Shown here: positions 1 to 12,869 of the stretch, one piece after another
Layout of the letters: each line of letters begins with the position of its first letter
Numbering within the stretch: position 1 is the stretch's first letter
NCBI RefSeq assembly: GCF_013373865.1
Contig: NC_050475.1
Coordinates: 20,783,495-20,847,494 of the forward strand
Reading direction: 5' to 3'
Origin: Monomorium pharaonis
Lineage: Eukaryota; Arthropoda; Insecta; Hymenoptera; Formicidae
DNA: 64,000 nucleotides
Position numbers and translations under genes: made by a program
The notes under the pieces: generated by a model
Seen by the model: the letters and a program-made list of their open reading frames with translations, nothing else
What the model was told of the DNA's origin: nothing
Databases searched by the model: none

Positions 1-2600
1 ATCGGGGTCGTAAATCAATTTCAAATCTCTGTTTCGCAAGAAAGCCCGTAAGAAACGCGCACCGGGTAATCGAATTCTCACTGCAAGCACTACGAATGGA
101 TCCGCAATTTCGCTAAGCTCACTTCTACCCAACTTTTTGCAAAAGCATCCTGCTTCGCTTACGAGCTACGCGGCGCCAAATTGGCTCGTGAAATATTTCA
201 TAGGATGCTTTGGCCGTCCTCCTTAGTTGATCGATCGACAAACCATAGATCGGTTAAACAGCAGGGTTGGTGATCGAAGTACAGTTTGTCTTTCTTTATA
301 AAAAAAAAAAAAAAGAACGAGAAGGGATTTCTCAACCTATAAAAAAATAGTTACAACTATGATTCTCATAGGTATGTTTTAGCCACTCCATTAAAGAGTA
401 CATTTATTGTAATTATATAAAGTAGTACCATTGTAGACGAGCAGGGAAATATTGATATGTATAAGCTTCGATGGCAATGCAAAAATTCTGAATTCACTCT
501 CTGTCACCCATATTTTTCGCATTCATACGTCTCCAACCGCGAATCTCTTCCTGCTGAAGTGGGGATATAACGGCAAAGCTCTGCCAAACGACGATCTTGT
601 GTGACGAATTCTGCAGATATCTCGCGTCTATATCGTACTACCATCTCTAACGATGAAATTCACCGTGACTTATTCTTACAACACAACACTATCCTTTAAA
701 ATAGGATCATTATTCTCAAGCCGAAAACAATTGCGCTCCTCCAGTAAGTTCCAGATGCTCGCCGGCTCCTTTTTTTCGAATATTTTTTTCTCCTCGTCTC
801 CACTGCGTTTTCGCAAAAATACATAGACGATGCAGCTTCGTGAGGAAAATATCGAGTGTTGAGAATTGATACTAGCCACGTCGACCTTTCCAATTGTCTT
901 CTCCCTGTCACCACCTGGTTTTCGTTTCCATGTTACATCCGACACCGTCGGCGTTGGTATCAAGAATTTTCCTCTCGAGGCTCGTGAATCACCCGAGAAG
1001 TCAAAAAGCGCCAATCCGTAACTACCAACTGACAGATAGTTCGCATTTATTGAATCCACAGTATCTCGCGCGCGGCTCAACAGTTGTTTACTTATTTAGC
1101 GCTTACGTTAAAATTTTCACGACGCAAAAATAGCCTTTTCAATTATTTCAACGGCGTAATATTACGCGGTCTTTTGCGAATGTCCGTTCCGTCCGATAAC
1201 GTATAGCAACGCGTGCATTTTTCAGGTCCTTAATTCCAAAATTAATGTGCGCGCGGTTGAAAATTGCGCAATTTATTTTTCGGGTTTAAAGCCCCGTTGG
1301 TACATCACGTAATTCGTATCTGCGAAAATTTTCGATTTACCGGGGAGCAGAGAAAATCCCGTAATCACGCCAAAACTACGAAGGTGGTGTGTTCTATTAT
1401 ATTGCCCTCGCGTGCAATTTGGATAAAACGTTGCGAGGGCGCGTATGCGAATGTGTTAATGTAACACATTACTGTTTTATATATGAAACTCTTATTGATT
1501 TTTGTTAAATCGTGTTAAAGGCATCTTATTTTAGATCTTATTTTGCAAATTTTTGTGCGGTTTTATACCAAAAGGAGCTGTGTTATCAAATACTGCAGGA
1601 AATATTTTGTAATAATATGGATATAAAATATGTATAAAGAAAACCAGAATGGGATATCGGGATGGAACGGAATATGAATCCTACTCGCAGGTTAATACAC
1701 TTTATTCCTTGGATAAAAAAGGAGTAAAAGCTTTCTCTCGAATTTTTATTTAATTCCATTGCAATTTCTTTTATTATTTTTATGATCGTAAAAACGTCTG
1801 ACTGAACTATGTCTCTTTCACTTAAAAATAGTTTTCTTCTTGCCAAACACTAAATGCCTACCTTATTTTGCATTAATTCTCGTTTTACAAATTTTCACGC
1901 GATTATTTACAGTTTCTTTCAAACATGCCTGACAGCCGGAGAATAAATAACGTCCACGTTGCTAAACCGTTGCTTCTTGGATGAAATTTCAGGTTTTGAG
2001 AACGAAGATGCGTGAAACTTAAATCAACAGACGCATATTGAACGCGAATTGAACGTACGTATATTGCGTGCCGGGTTGCCAGTGACGGCGTACAAACACG
2101 ATATCCGTGTCTAAAGCTTGCTATCGCGTATTGCATGCACGTGCAGACGCATGTATGGCAAATAACTGCGAGGTAAATACGTTGGACCGCGCGCAACACT
2201 GTGTCCCGTTCTTTCTTGCGTCACGACCGATTTGCATCCCTCGCCAGACCCGCTCCGAGACAATACACCTCATTTCGTGAAAGACAATTTTGAAAAAGAC
2301 AATTTGAGAAACAAATGAAGCGTTTGTTTCTAAGGAAGGGGGGCTTTAGTCTACTTTGTCTTCCTCTCAAAGCAATTCTGCTTGCTTGAATTGCTCTCGC
2401 TGTTATACGGAGGTACACATTTGCTTAATGCGAATCATACACTCCGACCGATATTATACCGTTTTACTACTAGTTTAGATTGCGAGGCTCTTGCGTAACC
2501 GCGGGTAAATATCCGGATAGAAATTTGACATGCCTGCAGTAATAGTTTGGATCCACAGCCGTTAGAATCGTAAGTTCCCAGTCTTTTGAAATTGAAATAC
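1..2600. other. Unique non-coding DNA, no gene seen
   Basis: Mixed-composition DNA with no recognisable exon, RNA gene or transposon. A short A-run lies near 300-314. Open frames on both strands (for example minus 676-1080) overlap one another and resemble no known family, so I do not call them. A GTAAGT donor-like site at about 2,569 follows a CAG at about 2,540, but there is no pyrimidine tract before that CAG. I read this as chance. Confidence 0.5.
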
Positions 2601-3960
2601 GAACAGTGATGTTCGTCAATATTTATACTATTGAATTTTATTCCTCTTCTTTTTTTTTGTTAAAGTACAGATATTGTGGAATTGAGTTTTATTTAGTCGT
2701 ATGTTATAACAAATGACTCAGATTGACGTGTATTGTCTTTCTAAAGAATGAAAACTTTGATTTTCTTACTGTGAAACCTTCATGTCAATCCTCTTCCATA
2801 TGAATTTACAATAATTTCACAAAAGAAAAATTAGACACAAATATTATTACGTTAAGAAAGAAATAGGTACAATTACCTATTTAATAATTAATTTAATAAA
2901 TTATTACCATAATTTAATTTATAATTATTTTTGGTGGTAACTGTATATTTATAGTTGTTTTAATCATGCAAATATAGCTATTAATTATTATTATTATTAA
3001 TATTATTATTAGAGAAAAAGATGTATTACGACTCTACATTTACATTGTATAATATAATGACTTTGTTAATAATTGCTTGTTAAAAATACAGCACTTAATT
3101 TTATAATATTTTAAAATTATATACTTATTTAAGATAAAGAGAAAATATAGCGGAATATATGTAAATGTACATGTAACTCTTTTCTATACAAACTGCAATA
3201 TTAAAAATCTGTAAGCTATAAATTAGCAGTAAAATTGCATTCAATTTATGGAATATTTACTTTGATTTGAAAGAGAGACCGCATTAGGTTCGTTGAGAAA
3301 CATCAGTACACTTGAGCTAGCAAAAACCCATATTATTATTCATAGTGTAAAGAAACAAGGTGTGTTCTCGCACAACCGATTAGGATGATGGGACTAGCAG
3401 CTGGGCATATTCATGTATCAACTAATCAGTGTTTTGCCCGCGCTACTCAAAACGTGATATAATTTAAACGAAGATAGGAGTATTAGCATAACGACAGACT
3501 ACCGAACAAATATTTTTGTTATTACATGATAATTCTGATGATTCCATAAGTAATTAGTAGAATTCGTTTAATAACAAAAATATTATGAGTGGCCATTATA
3601 TTGATAAAGGCCATAATGCTACCTCCTGTTTTAATAACCAAATGTTACAAAAATAGCCCACTATAATATGATTATATTTACCACACAAAATACTCATTTT
3701 ACACCATTCTTTACCAATGTCTTATTTTATTAATATTAAAAATTGTCACCATTTATAATAAAATGTTTTCATAATTGATGGGATTATAAACATAAGATTA
3801 TTAATATATGTTACAATAGTAATAACTTTTAGAATGAAATTTCTAATCACAATTATTTTACCATGCAATTGTAGTCATAGATATTTAAAAAGTCACAGAT
3901 GTTCTCTCAATATACTAAGCAAAGTGCAGTATTGTGTCTATGAAAACGCATTTTGACGGT
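2600..3960. other. AT-rich block with one long inverted repeat
   Basis: Low-complexity A/T DNA with no open frame of note. The middle holds the foldback listed separately at 3,509-3,584. The rest is apparently unique and has no terminal repeats that I could pair. Confidence 0.5.
3509..3584. repeat. Foldback: 16-bp perfect inverted repeat
   Basis: Positions 3,509-3,524 (AATATTTTTGTTATTA) are repeated in perfect reverse complement at 3,569-3,584, with a 44-bp spacer. An imperfect ATTCT/AGAAT pairing extends the stem inward. The size and AT-rich arms fit the end-pairing of a small inverted-repeat element, but no target-site duplication was recognised. Confidence 0.6.
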
Positions 3961-4660
3961 CCATTATCCATTTTTCGTCGCAAATCGACGTGTTAAAAAG
4001 CTCGCAACGGAACCTATCATCGAATCAAGAATCGCATGCGAAGGGAAATATCCTGAATGCCGTAACTTCATCCCAGTTGGAACTTGAGTAAAGAGGACTC
4101 TGTACTATCATCTCGAGGGAATCGACGTCTCGTAAATAACGTTGCACTCGCGCCGCGATCGCGATGCAAACGCGCGCGTGGTGATGCATCCGCACAGCGG
4201 TACGCCGATTCCCCAAGCACGAAGTTAACTCTCTTTTAACTGCCGGTAATCAATGTCCGCTTACGCGGAAACGCAACTCGAAAACAAAGCCATTTGTCTG
4301 TCCCTAAGCGAAAAAGGAGAGCAGTGATCCGATCCGACGTCGCGCCGCGCCGCGCCGCGTCGGTAGCAGTGCGAAAAACGATGACGAATGCGCCGGGATG
4401 AATTTAAGCTAGCTTGCACTTTTGCGCCGAATAATGATTCGTCGGATATCCTTGGTTTTTTTTTACCTTTCCGCAGAAGGGAAAAACGCGGATCGCGTGC
4501 AGATGAACGGATTGACGATGATTCGCGCTTTGCTTTAAACTTAGGATCAAAACACGTGTCAAACGTGCAGTATCTCTCTGGCGAACGCGAAAATTATCTT
4601 TGCCTAACGGGAATTCAATTTAGCGCCACTTTGCTCGCGTAACTTTTGCTTGTTGCGATA
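3960..4660. other. CpG-rich block with a GC pentanucleotide tandem
   Basis: Dense in CG dinucleotides compared with the AT-rich DNA on either side. It contains a short GC-only tandem of about four 5-bp units (CGCCG type) at 4,341-4,359. No exon is supported. The plus-strand open frame at 4,388-4,642 has no recognisable motif. Confidence 0.4.
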
Positions 4661-6560
4661 TTAAATATCTTGTGTAAACTGGAATTAAGTTTCATAATAA
4701 GTAAGCTCCGTATTAAAATTCCGAAGGAAAACTCAGTTTGAATTAACGAAGCCTGTTAACTTGCAATAAACACTCGCGCGGTTATGCTTAACATTTTTCT
4801 CCGGGGGAGGCGAGTTTACAAATATACATGTTTGAAAATGTTTCTCGTAATTCGATGTGACAACAAATTGTACGCCGCGAAAAAACGTAGTTTACATATA
4901 AATGCACGTCAGGAAATGCATTATGAGTTTTTCTTATAACGATGGTGATTTGCTCAAAGATTTGTAGCAATCTTTTGTTTTTTACTCTTTTTCTTTTCAG
5001 TTATGATTTAAATTTCTGCTCTCTTCCGTTAAAAGCAAACAATGAAATTGAATTGAGTATAATTTGTAGAGATGTGCGAATCAGAGTTTTCTGACGCCGA
5101 ATACTGACAACAATTATGTTGTTAATTAAAAATTATATTTTAACAATTTGTTGATACGTTGATAAGACTGATTCTAAAATTTTAATTCCTATTTCTAATA
5201 TCTAACTTTTTTTTTTTTTACGCAAACATTTGCGCACAATGCCTTAAGTTATATGTTTTGGATTAATGTCTCTCTCAGGTAACTTGAGTAGTTCCGCGTA
5301 TTCAGATTAGATATCCAGGTACTCGCGGAACCGACAGCATCAGTGAGCATTCAGATCGTGTTAGATAGGCTTGATACGGACGTTAAGCGTGTTCACTCTC
5401 AAGCAAATCGATCGATTGCGTTCGGGTGCGGATACAACAGGTAGTTTCGGGAGACAATAACGCGATTACCGTAAATCCGCGACGTGATCGGTGGATCACT
5501 GCTGAAAGACAACACGTACAGATGAAGCCCGTTCGTCTCCGTCGTCGTCGACACAAATGGAACCAACGGGTGTCAAGAAGAATCCCGCAATTACCGTTAA
5601 TTAATGTGTTTCGCGTCTCGAGAAGGAAAATACACCAGTGAAATTCGAGACAGTACTCCAGGACAGTTTCCAGGGGAATGAATTTAGATAATTCCACCGG
5701 TAATCGGTCCTAGATACCAATTAGAGTGCTTGGAAATTTTTTCACGGCGAAACGCTTATCTCGTTCGCGACAATTAGCCGGACCTATTACAGTTAAGTAA
5801 CTATTTGTTCCCTAAATTCAACCGTGTACGATAAATCTCTTACTCTTTCCTTGATACTTAATTAATTGTTAAACGAATAAAAACTTTTTGTCCTCTTCTA
5901 CGTTTCCTCATCGATATTCAGTTCATTTAAAATTACTATATATTACTTTAACTTTCAAATGACTAGAAACGTGCAAATTATTCGAATACGATTCCCATCG
6001 AATCAAATTAGATGAGTTTCAATTCGGATTTGAATCTTTATGATTCTGAATTTAAATTATGTGAGAAAATTTTGAATCTAAAAAATTCAAATACGAATCA
6101 CGTATATATCTGTATTGATAATTTTATAAAATCATATTTAAAATAATTTTGTATCATACAACCAATATCGTTTCTCTTATAATATAAAAATCCTTTGTTA
6201 TTATCTATATCCCGTACAACGTATTAGCTGTACATTTTCAGGAAACCTTTTCACAACCTTTTACAGTTTCATATGCAATAATTCTGGAAGGATTCTGCAA
6301 AATATTATATGAAATTTTACAGTTGAAAAATGTTTCTAAAATCTATTGTAGTAAATTTGAAAATACACTCAGAAGCCGAACAAAAGTCGTCATTGACGTC
6401 AAAATAGTCTCAAAATGTTTATTAAAAGTAACTTCCTGAGAATTATACCATAAGCATAGTGTAAATACTATGGCAGTTTAGTGAGAGACACAATAAAAAC
6501 CTTTACAATTTTTTTTCCTTAGCCCGCATTTAATGTTTGCCGCAGTGTAATTCCCGATAT
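4660..6560. other. Mixed non-coding DNA with a weak initiator-like site
   Basis: A TCAGTG initiator-like hexamer lies at 5,340-5,345 in a GC-richer patch (5,280-5,660), followed by short arginine-rich frames. No TATA box precedes it and no downstream promoter element sits at the expected distance, so it is noted only as a weak possibility. A 12-T run lies near 5,208-5,219. From 5,700 to 6,560 the DNA is AT-rich and featureless to my reading. Confidence 0.3.
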
Positions 6561-8090
6561 AAAACCTTCCTCATGTATATCTGCGGATTATTCACGCAGC
6601 ATTAGAAAATTAAACGGCACTCAGAATTATAATCCGCGCGGCCATTGCGGTATGCGGCGTGCAAGGAGACTCGGACGCCGAGGCGGGTTTTAGACGCGCT
6701 TCGCTAATCTTGGGATTGTTATTCGTGTCAGGGGGGGGGCCGACAAAAAGGTCCGCGGGGACGCGCGTAAACGTCGACGGGCGCGCGTCCGTCTTTACGC
6801 GGCGACACAGAAATAAAGCGAGATGGCGACCTGGCTCGCAACCAAGGCGGTTAATCCCGCCGACACGAAATGCGCGGTTTCCGCGCGTTCGACGACTACA
6901 AATCCCGGAGAATATCCCGGCCATGCGATATGCGGCATGCGGCATGCAGCCGCGCGCTCGCGAATCGATCTTCCCCGTGCGCGTGCAACGTCCCTCCGTC
7001 CAAAGTTCGACGTTAAACTCACGACTTCATTTTATCACGAGAGGAAGATAAAGGGCGCCGTCTCGAACTTCGCTCCGGATAAATGATTAAACGCGAAATG
7101 GGAATTTTTCATCGATCCACAATGAACGCGCTATTAATTACAGTTTGATCGCACGACCATCACATGATAGTGCGGATCATTATATCGCGACAGTGGTGCT
7201 TACGGGATAAATTATTGCCACTGAGATACGAAGGTATGAACCATAAATTTCACGTCGCCGATAAAGCTTAATTTTACGAGCAAATTTTATGTAAATTTTC
7301 GATGGAATTTACTAGCAGCCTGTAAAATATTTAAATCCAATATGGCAGCGAGATCTTTAAGATTGTACGTTCTGTAATATAGTACAATGCATATTCTATG
7401 GATAAGTCGTATATTAATCGTAAATCCCTTTAATTATGGCGCATTAATCATATCAAGTTTTAATCCGACGGTGGCGGAGCGTTCGCAGGAAGCTAAATCA
7501 AGAACGCGCACTCAGAATTACGTTAATTATTCGTGTGCATTTTTGTGTGAGGGAAAAAATCGCAAGAAGTGAAATAATCGCGCTTTTACATCCGAGTCTC
7601 CCTCGATTGTTCCTCAGAAATCGCTGTCATTCAGGAAAATCGGCATAGTGCTCTCTCTCTCTCTTTCGTTTCCGTTTTTCCGCACAATCCTTTCCTGCAG
7701 CATGAATTCCTGCAGAAATGCTGTCACTCTCCCGTTGCAATTTCAACGTTTCGCATCTTCGATGTCACCTGCCGACGCGGCGATCGCGCGACGCGTCCGA
7801 AGTTTTATCCCCCTCCCCTTTCGAGCTAAGGGTTCGATTTCTTTCCCAGGAACTTTATACCCCTCGTTTTCCCCAAGTTTCGTTCCGTCTCCACATCCCC
7901 TTCGCAAAATGATCCTTTCCTGGTTGATCCTGACGGATAACTCTAATCCATGTCTTTTTGTTTCTCAATTCTTGTCTCCTGTCTCCTGACGGTGACTCAC
8001 CTTCCCCTCAGCTGTGAGAGGACTACTTTCGAGAGATCGTTTTCACCGAGCAGATTTACGGAGAGGATCAATTCTTTTTTTCTTCTTTGT
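6560..8090. other. CpG-rich block then pyrimidine-rich unique DNA
   Basis: 6,600-7,080 is very CpG-rich, contains a run of nine G at about 6,731-6,739, and is open in several frames on both strands, as expected for stop-poor GC-rich DNA. At 7,940-8,015 a pyrimidine-rich stretch ends in CAG (8,011), a good-looking plus-strand acceptor. No partner donor or recognisable coding sequence follows, so no exon is called. Confidence 0.35.
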
Positions 8091-9040
8091 TTTTCCATTT
8101 TAGTTCGAAAAACAAAAATACCGTTGTGATCCAACATTAAGAAAGTCTTATGCTTTCTTCAAACTATGTATTTTAAAACATGGTAAGGCCTAGTTACGCA
8201 AAGTCGCCAAATACGTCGCCGGTCGCCTAAAACATATCTCATCAACATTTTTATATTTTTATTTTGTATAAGCAACGTTTAGTGACAACAATATGAATTT
8301 AAATAAGGAATGAGTAATACGGACAAAATTTAACTGATCTTGTTTTGGGTTAACAACATTTAAAAAAGTAGACCTGAACATATTTGCAATTACTATAAAA
8401 GTTAAATAATATATTGATATTTTTAAAATCTATCAAATTTCTTAATCGTATCTCTAAAATTTTATTATAATGAATAATATTAATGTAAGGCTGATAACTG
8501 ACAATAATAAAATTAATAATTGATATGATTAAAAATATGTCAATTGCAAAAATAATTTCAAGCAGTATTATTTCAACGTTCTCACCTTTTCGTTATTGTT
8601 ATTATAATTATTAAATATTTGTTTCTTTTAATAAATTATTAATAAAACATTTTAATTAATAATTTGTTACATTTGTAATTATTTTTATATATTGTAATAA
8701 AACTCAAATAAATTTGTTGCTTTCAAAGGCAATACAGTTAAGCAATCGATTACCTTAATTCTAGCATATTGCAAGAGGCTTATAATAAATTTATTATTAA
8801 AATCATTTGCATAATTCATGCGTACGAATCAGCATTAAATGGGAAATATAATAATAACTTAGGCATTCGGCGACTCTCTTCTATTTTTTCATCGTAAAAT
8901 ATGTTTACAAAGCACCGTCTCCTATAAAAATTTCTAAATTACCATAAAACACTTTAAGTGTCGAAATAAACATGCTGAAGCGTTTTGAAAATATCAAATC
9001 AATCTGTTTTTAGGAAGCTAGCCTCGATTTTAAGATGCGC
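8090..9040. other. AT-rich block, nothing recognised
   Basis: Long A/T-rich stretch without exon, tandem array or pairable termini. Short CpG-bearing patches at both ends (about 8,190-8,230 and 8,860-8,880) share the word GGCGAC in opposite orientations, which is too short to call a transposon terminus. Confidence 0.4.
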
Positions 9041-11000
9041 GTTTTATGGGGAAACTAGGGTTGCACGCGTCGTCGGTTTGACGGCGCCAGAATGATCAGA
9101 ATGCTCGCGTATTTTCGCCATCGAACGTTACAGTAATGGACGGACGCACGACTGGCGAGCCGACGCGGCCCCTTCCCGGCTGTAAAATGTCTGCGGGAAA
9201 CTTTTACGCGAGTTTTCGCATGAATTGGGAACGCGAAATGTCTCGCCGACGCTTGGTCAACGTTGTACTTTCGTCCCCCGGCCGTCCGTGCGGCGGATCT
9301 CAAGCCAAAAAGTTTTACTGCGACAATTGCAGACCGGCACGATTCCTCGCGATCTTCTCTGCGATTTCGAAAGTGCCTAGATAAAAAAGAAAATAAAAGC
9401 AGCTGCATTACGCGCGGAACGAGTGAAAAATTGAACTCGCTTTTCGCCGAGCTCATCGTTTTCTCCAAAATGGAAATATATCAAGATTCAAAGGGACTGT
9501 GACAGTGATCGAGGGACGCCAAAAACGCGAATATCGAATGCATTTCGCGACGCGGCGCCGCGGCTCAGTTATTTACAGAATTGACAGGTGCAACGACGAT
9601 GGCAATGAATCTCTTCACGCCGAGAGAGAGAGAGAGAGAGAAAGAGAGAGCTCTGAGGATACAAATTTAATTTTCACGACCGCAGCGAAGTTACGATCGG
9701 TCTGGAAATAGTGCGTGTCACCTCCCTCTCCCTCCCTTCCTCTCTCTCTCTCTTTTTCTCTCTGCGCTCTCAATGCGAGTTTAAAATTTGTCAATTTTGT
9801 TGTGAACAGCGAATTTCCGCGAATATAAACGTCAGCGCCATACGGGGGAGCCCGCGCGGGTAATCCATTTGCCGCGGTACATTTGCCGCGTAGTGCCTAT
9901 TATAACTCAAACGGCATTGTGTGTCGGTTGTCCCAGCGCGAACGCACGTGTTGCGTCGCAAACCGGCGACCTTCCGCGTGGACGATTCCGCAATAGACGA
10001 GAGAGAGAGAGATGCGCGGCTGTATTTTATTTCCATTAATGGGACCGCATTGTACCCGACGGGTCGTTGACGGGATTGGTCGCAGGTACAAAGAGCGACC
10101 GGAAAAAAACATTTTTCCGTCTGAACGATAGGGAAAAAAAAAATGTCCGCCACGCTCGTGCCGGCGATATCAATTAATTGCCGCTCTGGTAACAATCGCC
10201 GATTAACTGCCGTGAACAGCTCCGAGAGATCGGCGAGAATATTCTCCGCGGAACGATTGGGCTTCCTCCCAGAAAATTTCGAATTACCTCGCGGGAGAGT
10301 TAATTAAACAGCATTTTTATTTCACGGTGCACTCTTGCACTTGTATAAATATTACAAAGAACGTCGAACGAATAAATTTCAACGCGAGCGCATATTCACT
10401 TCCGTGGAACGGAAGCTCGTTTTTTCTTTTCTCTTTCGGATAACGGATATATTGTTACGTAACTTGTGTGCCGTTTAGCATCGTCTACATACATATCTCA
10501 TATTCGCGATAAATTCGTGAAGTTTCTTCATACCGCAAAACGTAAAACGGTATGAAAGTTTATTTTGCGAACTATCGGGTGCTAAAAAACTATTCCGCAA
10601 AAAGTGGGAGAATTTTTTCGTGAAATAAAAATTACCGTGCAAAGGTGCCCCGCTGTTGAAATCGGCTAAACACTGTTGAATACATTTTAACGCATTAGCG
10701 GTCGTTGATAATGCACGCACGTAATTTCTACACGTGGGACTCGGCAAACAAATATTGCATCGCACGGCGCGCGGAATACATTATAAAGTATTCACGAATA
10801 CCGCTCGGTTCGACTTCGGTCTCTCTTTTATTTTTTTTATTTTTTTTATTGCGCACGCTGTTACCGTAAGAGCGCAGATTGTGTAACAATAAATCCTGTA
10901 TTCGGCCATGCGGCAATTAAAATCGTTTATTACATTTTCAACATGGCTTACGGATACAATTGGTTTCCGTTTTCTGGACGTCAAACAATAACGACGTAAC
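9040..11000. other. CpG-rich block with GA and CT arrays
   Basis: CpG-dense DNA carrying a (GA)n array at 9,622-9,650, a CT-rich tract at 9,721-9,764 and a short GA run at about 9,998-10,012. Many overlapping open frames exist on both strands and none has a recognisable domain. The composition fits unmethylated regulatory or intronic DNA in Hymenoptera, which is an inference. Confidence 0.4.
9622..9650. repeat. (GA)n microsatellite
   Basis: Dinucleotide GA/AG repeat with one AA interruption, seen directly. Confidence 0.9.
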
Positions 11001-11220
11001 GGGTTAAAAGTGTTTCTTTCATAAATTTAATTTCTTCTTCCTTTTTGATGCGTTTGGTATTCTCCCGAATTACCGGAAGTACATAGCTTACGTACATGCA
11101 ACAACCTAATCTGAGAAAAAATTGTTAAAAGTTTAACGCTGCCAATCTTAACCTATAATTTATAAATTAACAACAAATCCTATCTAAAAAAAGGCATGTA
11201 AAGTCGATTGCTCGCATTTC

Positions 11221-11285
11221 TCGAAGATCATTGTTGTCGCTTTTCCGCGATGCCAATTGGTTCTCTCGCTGCGCTTACTTCTTGA
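11221..11285. repeat. Dispersed repeat copy next to the minisatellite
   Basis: About 65 bp that align (roughly 70% by eye) with 41,938-41,994. Shared words include TTGTC, TTTCCGC, ATTGGTTC and GCTGC. The copy runs directly into the first GTGAG units of the 11-bp minisatellite, so the array may have grown from the end of this element. It is probably a fragment of an old short transposon. The family is not identified. Confidence 0.5.
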
Positions 11286-12869
11286 GTGAGTGAGAGTGAG
11301 TGAGGAGTGAGTGAGGAGTGAGTGAGAAGTGAGTGAGGAGTGAGCCGGGAGTGAACCGGGAGTAAGCCGGGAGTGAACCGGGAGTGAGCCGGGAGTGAGC
11401 CGGGAGTGAGCCGGGAATGAGCGAGGAGTGAGCAGGGAGTGAGCCAGGAGTGAGCCAGGAGTGAGCGAGTGAGTGAGCGAGAAGTGAGCGAGGAGTGAGC
11501 CGGGAGTGAACCGGGAGTGAGCCGGGAGTGAACCGGGAGTGAACCGGGAGTGAGCCGGGAGTGAGCCGGGAATGAGTCGGGAGTGAGCCGGGAGTAAGCC
11601 GGGAGTGAGCGAGGAGTGAGCCAGGAGTGAGCCGGGAGTTAGCGAGGAGTGAGCGAGGAGTGAGCCAGGAGTGAGCCGGGAGTTAGCGAGGAGTGAGCGA
11701 GGAGTGAGCGAGGAGTGAGCAGGGAGTGAGCCGGGAGTGAGCCAGGAGTGAGCGAGTGAGTGAGCGAGGAGTGAGCGAGGAGTGAGCCGGGAGTGAACCG
11801 GGAGTGAGCCGGGAGTGAGCCGGGAGTGAGCCGGGAATGAGCGAGGAGTGAGCAGGGAGTGAGCCGGGAGTGAGCCAGGAGTGAGCCGGGAGTGAACCAG
11901 GAGTGAGCCGGGAGTGAGCCGGGAATGAGTCGGGAGTGAGCCGGGAGTAAGCCGGGAGTGAGCGAGGAGTGAGCCAGGAGTGAGCCGGGAGTTAGCGAGG
12001 AGTGAGCGAGGAGTGAGCCAGGAGTGAGCCGGGAGTTAGCGAGGAGTGAGCGAGGAGTGAGCGAGGAGTGAGCAGGGAGTGAGCCGGGAGTGAGCCAGGA
12101 GTGAGCGAGTGAGTGAGCGAGGAGTGAGCGAGGAGTGAGCCGGGAGTGAACCGGGAGTGAGCCGGGAGTAAGCCGGGAGTGAGCCGGGAGTGAGCCGGGA
12201 GTGAGCCGGGAGTGAGCCAGGAGTGAGCGAGTGAGTGAGCGAGGAGTGAGCGAGGAGTGAGCCGGGAGTGAACCGGGAGTGAGCCGGGAGTAAGCCGGGA
12301 GTGAGCCGGGAGTGAGCCGGGAGTGAGCCGGGAGTGAACCGGGAGTGAGCCGGGAGTAAGCCGGGAGTGAGCCGGGAGTGAGCCGGGAGTGAGCCGGGAG
12401 TGAGCCAGGAGTGAGCGAGTGAGTGAGCGAGGAGTGAGCGAGGAGTGAGCCGGGAGTGAACCGGGAGTAAGCCGGGAGTGAGCCGGGAGTGAGCCGGGAG
12501 TGAGCGAGGAGTGAGCCAGGAGTGAGCCGGGAGTGAGCCGGGAGTGAGCCGGGAGTGAGCCGGGAGTAAGCCGGGAGTGAGCGAGGAGTGAGCCAGGAGT
12601 GAGCCGGGAGTTAGCGAGGAGTGAGCGAGGAGTGAGCAGGGAGTGAGCCGGGAGTGAGCCAGGAGTGAGCGAGTGAGTGAGCGAGGAGTGAGCCGGGAGT
12701 GAACCGGGAGTGAGCCGGGAGTGAACCGGGAGTGAACCGGGAGTGAGCCGGGAGTGAGCCGGGAGTGAGCCGGGAATGAGTCGGGAGTGAGCCGGGAGTA
12801 AGCCGGGAGTGAGCCGGGAGTGAGCCGGGAGTGAGCGAGGAGTGAGCCAGGAGTGAGCCAGGAGTGAGG
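11283..12869. repeat. 11-bp G-rich minisatellite with higher-order structure
   Basis: About 1.59 kb, roughly 144 copies, of an 11-bp unit whose commonest form is GTGAGCCGGGA, with variants such as GTGAGCGAGGA, GTGAACCGGGA, GTGAGCAGGGA, GTGAGCCAGGA and GTTAGCGAGGA. A longer junction motif (GTGAGCGA, GTGA, then a normal unit) starts at 11,461, 11,748, 12,101, 12,223, 12,411 and 12,665. The five intervals are 287, 353, 122, 188 and 254 bp, each exactly 11n+1. Blocks of ordered variants recur between junctions, so the array grew by copying multi-unit segments. The plus strand is G-rich with little C. Continuous minus-strand open frames across it (up to 291 codons) arise because the 11-bp unit lacks stops in every frame. 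They are not evidence of a protein. Confidence 0.95.

Noticed and set aside
7940..8100. Good plus-strand splice acceptor (pyrimidine tract then CAG at 8,011)
   Set aside because: No matching donor and no recognisable coding sequence downstream. The same spot also mimics a minus-strand donor.
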